The position numbers were made by a program, and so were the translations under genes. 64,000 nt of DNA, from assembly GCF_018614575.1 (NCBI RefSeq), contig NZ_JAGGOJ010000018.1, positions 1 to 64,000 on the forward strand, in the 5' to 3' direction. Every line of letters begins with the position of its first letter. Positions within the stretch are counted from its first letter, which is position 1. The stretch is from Streptomyces sp. ISL-10 (GTDB lineage: Bacteria > Actinomycetota > Actinomycetes > Streptomycetales > Streptomycetaceae). A model generated the notes under the pieces. That model saw only the letters and a list, made by a program, of their open reading frames with translations, was not told the DNA's origin and made no database searches. Positions 59,766 to 64,000 of this stretch are shown here, in pieces.

Positions 59766-60653
59766 TCACTCGACCTCGCCCAGGGCCGGGGCCGGCTTGC
59801 CGGGGTAGTCCGGCGGCGGCTTGAGCCGCTGGCCGGGCCGACCGCCCATCTCGTACTTCAGGAGCTTCCTGGCCTTCTCGGGGTCGGTCTCGCCCTCACC
59901 GTAGGCAGGGCAGAGGTGGGTGATCGGGCAGGCGCCGCAGGCGGGCTTGCGGGCGTGGCAGATGCGGCGGCCGTGGAAGATGACGCGGTGGGAGAGCATC
60001 GTCCACTCCGACTTGGGGAAGATCGTGGCGATCTCGGCCTCGATCTTCACCGGGTCGTCCTGGTCGGTCCACTTCCAGCGGCGCACGAGCCGCATGAAGT
60101 GCGTGTCCACCGTGATGCCGGGGACGCCGAAGGCGTTTCCCAGGACGACGAAGGCCGTCTTGCGGCCCACGCCCGGGAGACTCACCAGGTCCACCAGCCG
60201 GCCGGGGACCTCTCCGCCGAAGTCGTCGCGGATCGCCTTGGACAGGCCCATGATCGACTTGGTCTTGGCGCGGAAGAAGCCCGTCGGGCGGATGAGCTCC
60301 TCGACCTCCTCGGGCACCGCGGCCGCCAGGTCCTCGGGCGTGGGGTACTTGGCGAAGAGCGCGGGGGTGGTCTGGTTGACCCTGAGGTCGGTCGTCTGTG
60401 CGGACAGGACCGTCGCTATCAGCAGCTGGTACGCGTTCTCGAAGTCCAGCTCCGGGTGCGCGTACGGGAAGACCTCGGCGAGCTCGCGGTTGATGCGGCG
60501 GGCACGGCGGACCATGGCGAGACGTGATTCCTGTTTGTCCGGTTTCTTCTTTTCGTCCGGACTGGGGGAGGCCTGTTCGCCCAGAGCGGAATTCTGCTTT
60601 CCGGACACGCTTCCAGCCCCCTTGGCCTGCGCTCTCACGGGCGAATTGGACAC
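59766..60653 (-). CDS. nth: Endonuclease III, base-excision-repair DNA glycosylase/AP lyase
   Basis: 295 residues, GTG start at 60653. Helix-hairpin-helix 'VSLPGVGRKTAFVVLG' with the catalytic Lys, catalytic Asp in 'ITVDTHFMRL', and the [4Fe-4S] cluster ligands in 'CHARKPACGACPITHLC' (C-x6-C-x2-C-x5-C). Removes oxidised pyrimidines. The first 45 residues are a polar, low-complexity extension specific to actinomycetes. Divergent from crp across 248 bp. Confidence 0.97.
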   Translation of the reverse strand: MSNSPVRAQAKGAGSVSGKQNSALGEQASPSPDEKKKPDKQESRLAMVRRARRINRELAEVFPYAHPELDFENAYQLLIATVLSAQTTDLRVNQTTPALFAKYPTPEDLAAAVPEEVEELIRPTGFFRAKTKSIMGLSKAIRDDFGGEVPGRLVDLVSLPGVGRKTAFVVLGNAFGVPGITVDTHFMRLVRRWKWTDQDDPVKIEAEIATIFPKSEWTMLSHRVIFHGRRICHARKPACGACPITHLCPAYGEGETDPEKARKLLKYEMGGRPGQRLKPPPDYPGKPAPALGEVE

Positions 60654-60901
60654 CCGGCCAGCCTAAGGGGCGGCACCGACATCTGCCCCGGTCCCCGGGA
60701 ATCACGACCCAATCGGGCCCCTGCCGCACGGTTGGGCGCGCCAGTGCGTCAAACTTGTTGTGATTGATCGCACGATTGTTTACTACGGGGGTCCCGATCC
60801 CTGACGATGCCGCCGTGGGGCACCGAGTCCCCGGAGCAGCACAGCACGGTCCGGCATCATGGGGACAACGTCCCCTGAGCAGGTCGACAAGGAGAGAACT
60901 C
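60654..60901. promoter_or_regulatory. nth-crp divergent region with CRP-like site
   Basis: 248 bp. TGTGATTGATCGCACG (60759-60774) resembles a CRP site: TGTGA on the left and GCAC on the right, close to the S. coelicolor Crp pattern GTG-N6-GNCAC with one mismatch. It lies about 130 bp upstream of the crp start, so autoregulation is plausible. Confidence 0.45.
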
Positions 60902-61576
60902 GTGGACGACGTTCTGCGGCGCGCCCCGCTCTTCGCGGCGCTCGATGACGAGCAGGCCGCGGAGCTCCGCGCCTCGATGAGTGAAGTGACGCTCGCCCGT
61001 GGCGACGCGCTCTTCCACGAGGGCGAACCGGGCGACCGCCTGTACGTGGTCACCGAGGGCAAGGTCAAGCTCCACCGCACGTCCCCCGACGGCCGCGAGA
61101 ACATGCTCGCCGTCCTCGGACCGGGCGAGCTCATCGGCGAACTGTCCCTCTTCGACCCCGGCCCGCGCACCGCGACCGCCACCGCTCTGACCGAGGTGAA
61201 GCTCCTCGGCCTCGGCCACGGCGACCTGCAGCCCTGGCTGAACGCCCGCCCCGAGGTGGCCACCGCGCTGCTGCGCGCCGTCGCCCGCCGACTGCGCAAG
61301 ACCAACGACCAGATGTCCGACCTGGTCTTCTCCGATGTTCCGGGCCGTGTCGCCCGTGCGCTCCTGGACCTGTCGCGCCGCTTCGGCGTGCAGTCCGAGG
61401 AAGGCATCCACGTCGTCCACGACCTCACCCAGGAGGAGCTGGCCCAGTTGGTCGGCGCCTCCCGCGAGACGGTGAACAAGGCGCTGGCGGACTTCGCCCA
61501 GCGCGGCTGGCTGCGCCTGGAGGCGCGTGCGGTCATCCTGCTGGACGTGGAGCGCCTGGCCAAGCGTTCGCGCTGA
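60902..61576 (+). CDS. crp: Crp, cAMP-receptor-type transcription regulator
   Basis: 224 residues, GTG start with AAGGAG upstream. N-terminal cyclic-nucleotide domain ('GDALFHEGEPGDRLYVVTEGKVKLHRTSPDGRENMLAVLGPGELIGELSLFDPGPRTATATAL', phosphate cassette with Glu and Arg) and C-terminal helix-turn-helix 'LTQEELAQLVGASRETVNKALADF'. It agrees with S. coelicolor Crp almost throughout as I recall it, a regulator of germination and of many antibiotic clusters. Terminated by the hairpin at 61606-61642. Confidence 0.98.
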   Translation: MDDVLRRAPLFAALDDEQAAELRASMSEVTLARGDALFHEGEPGDRLYVVTEGKVKLHRTSPDGRENMLAVLGPGELIGELSLFDPGPRTATATALTEVKLLGLGHGDLQPWLNARPEVATALLRAVARRLRKTNDQMSDLVFSDVPGRVARALLDLSRRFGVQSEEGIHVVHDLTQEELAQLVGASRETVNKALADFAQRGWLRLEARAVILLDVERLAKRSR

Positions 61577-61605
61577 CCTGCTCCTACGAGTACGAACACC
61601 CGCAC

Positions 61606-61642
61606 GAAGAGGGCCGCCCGCGTGATGCGGGCGGCCCTCTTC
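61606..61642. terminator. 16-bp perfect terminator between crp and the band-7 gene
   Basis: GAAGAGGGCCGCCCGC (61606-61621) and GCGGGCGGCCCTCTTC (61627-61642) are exact complements around GTGAT. Beyond it CTTCGCGTGCCT-like 12-bp units repeat about four times (61637-61695). Confidence 0.85.
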
Positions 61643-61698
61643 GCGTGCCTCTTCGCGTGCCTCTTCTCGTGGCCCTTCGCCTAGCTCTTCGCGGGGTG

Positions 61699-62583
61699 TC
61701 AGTTCCTGGTGCTGTCCACGATCAGCGGGTTGCCGGAGCCGGAGCCGCACGGCACGGCGTACACCGGGTTCTTCTCGGCAGCCTCCCTGAAGGCCTCTAT
61801 GCACTGGTTGGTCAGCACCTTGTCGCTCAGCGACTCGTTGAGGATGCGGTTGGCCTTGGCGATGCCCTCGGCCTCGATACGGCGGCGCTCGGCCTCCGCC
61901 TTGGCCGTAAGGGCCGCCTCCGTCGCCCGCTCGGTGGCCTGCTGCTGCTGGATCTTGCGGTCGATCTGGTCCTGCAGCTTCTCCGACGGCTTCACATTGC
62001 GCAGGTTGACCGTGGTGACGTCGATGCCGCGCGGGGCGAGCCGTTCCCTGATCAGGTCACCGATCTCGGCGTTGATCTTCTCGCGGGCGGAGGTGTAGCC
62101 CTCCTCACTGGTGTGGCGGGCGAAGACGTTGCGCACGATCTCCCGGCTGTCCGGGAAGACCAGACGCTGCTGAATCGCGTCCTCGCTGCCCGCCAGGCGG
62201 TACAGCTCCACCGCCTTGGCCGGGGTGACCGCCCACTTCACCGTCAGCTCCGCGTACATCACACCGCCCTGCGAGGAGCGCACTTCGACGACGTCCTTGT
62301 CGGAGAGGTTGAGGTCCACGGGCCGGGTGGAGAAGGTCGTGACGTCGGTGAACGGCGAGGTGAGGTTCACGCCGGAGCTCATGGGCGAGCCGACCTTGCC
62401 GAAGGTGACCGGCACGCCGACCTCGTAGGCGCTGACCACGTGGACGCAGCTCGCCGTGCCGGCGAACAGGCCGGCGATCAGGGCGCCCAGGGCGCCGATC
62501 TTGAGTCCCCGGTTGTCGCCGCTGCGGGCGACGGCGTACATCACCGCAGCGGCGATGACGAGGATGATGAACAGGACGAACAC
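61699..62583 (-). CDS. SPFH/band-7 (stomatin/prohibitin-like) membrane protein
   Basis: 294 residues, GTG start with GGGGGAG upstream. Two N-terminal hydrophobic segments ('VLFIILVIAAAVMYAVA', 'IGALGALIAGLFAGTASCVHVV'), a band-7 domain (about residues 50-200, 'SAYEVGVPVTFGKVGSPMSSGVNL') and a long helix rich in Gln/Ala/Glu ('DQIDRKIQQQQATERATEAALTAKAEAERRRIEAEG') that forms coiled coils in flotillin-like scaffolds. Likely organises membrane microdomains. No NfeD partner gene nearby. Convergent with crp. Confidence 0.9.
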   Translation of the reverse strand: MFVLFIILVIAAAVMYAVARSGDNRGLKIGALGALIAGLFAGTASCVHVVSAYEVGVPVTFGKVGSPMSSGVNLTSPFTDVTTFSTRPVDLNLSDKDVVEVRSSQGGVMYAELTVKWAVTPAKAVELYRLAGSEDAIQQRLVFPDSREIVRNVFARHTSEEGYTSAREKINAEIGDLIRERLAPRGIDVTTVNLRNVKPSEKLQDQIDRKIQQQQATERATEAALTAKAEAERRRIEAEGIAKANRILNESLSDKVLTNQCIEAFREAAEKNPVYAVPCGSGSGNPLIVDSTRN

Positions 62584-62721
62584 GGCTCTCCCCCAGTGAC
62601 GGACGTCGCAAAGTAAGCGGAGCGTAAAGCATCACCGGCGACGGGGACGCGGGAGGGTGCGGCGTCCCGTTCCCTATCCCAAGGACGGGTCGGGGCGGGG
62701 CTGTGTGGTGGCTCAGGGTCG

Positions 62722-62825
62722 GACCTGCCCGATCAGGCCCAGGCCGGACCTCCCACCCAGGTCAGACCTGCCCGATCAGGCCCAGGCCGGACCTCCCACC
62801 CAGGTCAGACCTGCTCGATCAGGCC
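62722..62825. repeat. 43-bp tandem repeats made from the 3' end of the metallo-hydrolase gene
   Basis: Two near-identical 43-bp units (62722-62764, 62765-62807, starting GACCTGCCCGATCAGG) and a third partial copy (62808-62825) that is the coding end itself. The stop codon is at 62805-62807. On the minus strand each unit repeats the coding end Gly-Leu-Ile-(Glu/Gly)-Gln-Val followed by a stop. Confidence 0.85.
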
Positions 62826-63644
62826 GTGCTCGCGCAGATACTCCAGCTGCGCCCGCACCGACAGCTCGGCGGCCGGCCACAGCGACCGGTCGACGTCCGC
62901 GTAGACCTGCGCGACGACCTCGGCTGCCGTGCTCCACCCGGCCTCGACGGCGGTCTCGACCTGGGCCAGACGGCTGGCGCGGTGCGCGAGGTAGAACTCG
63001 ACGGCACCCTGGGCGTCGTCGAGCACGGGTCCGTGCCCGGGCAGCACCGTGTGGACACCGTCGTCGACGGTGAGCGAGCGCAGCCGCCGCAGGGAGTCGA
63101 GGTAGTCGCCGAGCCGCCCCTCCGGATGGGCGACCACCGTGGTTCCCCGGCCCAGGATCGTGTCGCCGGTCAGCACGGCACGGTCGGCGGGCAGGTGGAA
63201 GCTGAGCGAGTCGGCGGTGTGACCGGGAGTGGGGACGACCCGCATCTCCAGTCCGCCCGTGGTGATCACGTCCCCCGCCGCGAGCCCCTCGTCGCCGAGC
63301 CGCAGCGCGGGGTCGAGGGCCCGGACCTTGGTACCGGTCAGCTCCGCGAAGCGTGCGGCCCCCTCCGCGTGATCGGGGTGGCCATGGGTGAGGACGGTCA
63401 GGGCGACGCGCTTGCCCGCCTGCTCGGCGGTGTCGATGACGGCCCGCAGGTGGGCGTCGTCCAGCGGTCCAGGGTCGACGACGACGGCGAGGCCGGAGCC
63501 GGGCTCGGAGACGATCCAGGTGTTGGTGCCGTCCAGGGTCATCGCGGAAGGGTTGGGCGCGAGGACGTTCGTGGCGCGGGCGGTGGCGGGCCCGGAGAGC
63601 ACGCCTCCGCGGGGCTGTCCGGGCAGGGCTGCGGCGTCGGTCAT
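62805..63644 (-). CDS. Metallo-beta-lactamase-fold hydrolase (LACTB2-like, Rv3677c type)
   Basis: 279 residues. Metal motif 'LTHGHPDHAEGA' (HxHxDH), further ligands in 'VPTPGHTADSLSF' and 'AVLTGDTILG', and 'VLPGHGPVLDDAQGAVEFYLAHRASRL', which is the LACTB2/beta-lactamase-like hallmark. A winged-helix C-terminal segment ends 'LEYLREHGLIEQV'. LACTB2-like proteins are metal-dependent nucleases or hydrolases. ATG 63644 overlaps the stop of the upstream nudix gene as ATGA. It occupies the same place near crp as Rv3677c in Mycobacterium. Confidence 0.9.
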   Translation of the reverse strand: MTDAAALPGQPRGGVLSGPATARATNVLAPNPSAMTLDGTNTWIVSEPGSGLAVVVDPGPLDDAHLRAVIDTAEQAGKRVALTVLTHGHPDHAEGAARFAELTGTKVRALDPALRLGDEGLAAGDVITTGGLEMRVVPTPGHTADSLSFHLPADRAVLTGDTILGRGTTVVAHPEGRLGDYLDSLRRLRSLTVDDGVHTVLPGHGPVLDDAQGAVEFYLAHRASRLAQVETAVEAGWSTAAEVVAQVYADVDRSLWPAAELSVRAQLEYLREHGLIEQV

Positions 63645-64000
63645 CGCGGGCCTCCGGTCGGCACGTGCTTGGTGAACTCCTCGTGGCCCGGCCAGCTGAG
63701 GACGACCTCGCCGCCCTCCAGGCGCGCCGTCGCGAGCACGGGGGTCATATCCTGCCCGGCCGCCGCCTGAAGCGCCTGCGCCGCCGTTGTGTACGGCTGG
63801 AGGGTGCGCAGGGTCGCGATGGTGGGCGGCATCATCAGCAGCTCGCCCTTGTCGTAGCCGGCGGTCGCGTCCGCCGGGCAGATCCAGACCGTGCTCTCGG
63901 CCTCGGTGGAGGCGTTGCGGGTGCGCTGGCCGTGCGGCAGGGCGGCCACGAAGAACCAGGTGTCGTAGCGGCGCGGCTCGAACTCCGGCGTGATCCAGTG
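63641..64000 (-). CDS. NUDIX-type hydrolase, C-terminal part
   Basis: The frame runs off the right edge; 119 C-terminal residues are visible: 'HWITPEFEPRRYDTWFFVAALPHGQ', then 'TVWICPADATAGYDKGELLMMPPTIATLRTLQPYTTAAQALQAA'. The 'PxFxPRRYDTWFF' segment is typical just after the Nudix box in NUDT19-like CoA/nucleotide hydrolases. The box itself is outside the window. Stop (63641-63643) overlaps the metallo-hydrolase start, so the two are translationally coupled. Confidence 0.8.
   Translation of the reverse strand, partial: HWITPEFEPRRYDTWFFVAALPHGQRTRNASTEAESTVWICPADATAGYDKGELLMMPPTIATLRTLQPYTTAAQALQAAAGQDMTPVLATARLEGGEVVLSWPGHEEFTKHVPTGGPR

Noticed and set aside
60764..60901. Upstream in-frame extension of crp
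   Set aside because: The GTG at 60902 has AAGGAG and gives the conserved N-terminus; the upstream part covers the promoter region.

Overview
The window is a stretch of Streptomyces chromosome, or that of a very close relative. Coding sequence is uniformly GC-rich with G/C at third positions. GTG starts are frequent. A bldG gene is present, and the right two thirds keep the gene order I remember around bldG in S. coelicolor (roughly SCO3540-SCO3573). Parts of that order are also shared with Mycobacterium (Rv3644c-Rv3678c: holB, topA, helicase, tad genes, HAD, acs, marP, nudix, nth, crp). These comparisons are from memory and were not computed.

Region 1 (1-18857) is accessory and looks like the right part of a specialised-metabolite locus. 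It begins with the 3' end of a serine hydrolase and an antibiotic-type glycosyltransferase. A leftward run follows: SARP activator, ActIV-like metallo-beta-lactamase-fold cyclase, SnoaL-like protein, SDR and F420-type LLM oxidoreductase. Then come an ActVA-ORF5-like flavin hydroxylase, a deazaflavin-reductase/hemerythrin fusion, a Tat-exported beta-propeller protein, a second SnoaL-like protein, a DHA2 efflux pump, a frameshifted third NTF2-fold gene and a LysR regulator. It ends with true phzB and phzF, a covalent-flavin oxidase and an FAD/NAD(P)-binding enzyme. No polyketide synthase and no phzC/D/E/G lie in the window, so the core biosynthetic genes, if present, are left of base 1. Three of these genes carry the rare TTA codon (regulator and two oxidases), which suggests bldA-dependent production.

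Region 2 (18858-19584) is a gene-poor boundary ending in a tRNA-Thr(CGU) gene on the minus strand. The 3' end of the tRNA faces the accessory region, the geometry expected of an element inserted at a tRNA.

Region 3 (19712-36546) is housekeeping on the minus strand: a secreted tripeptidyl-aminopeptidase-like lipoprotein, holB, an MFS-thymidylate kinase-coiled-coil fusion (tmk), topA, a small membrane protein, a methyltransferase, a lipoprotein, the proton-pumping pyrophosphatase hppA, an anti-sigma-like protein and bldG.

Region 4 (36627-44214) has an MrfA-like helicase converging on, and overlapping, a compact Tad/Flp pilus operon (CpaE-like, TadA, TadB, TadC, pilin, TadE, TadE-like).

Region 5 (44694-64000) holds a HAD phosphatase, a degenerate Fic-fold protein, a CooC-like ATPase, a deacetylase-like lipoprotein, a SulP-carbonic anhydrase fusion, acsA with a small leader ORF, nhaA, a holin-like protein, an epoxide-hydrolase-like enzyme, marP-like protease, nudix, nth, crp, a band-7 protein, a metallo-hydrolase and a partial nudix gene.

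A recurring structural theme is short GC-rich tandem repeats in the 3' flanks of minus-strand genes (tmk, topA, lipoprotein, anti-sigma, metallo-hydrolase). In three of them a repeat copy contains the stop codon. Long perfect hairpins also separate many convergent genes.
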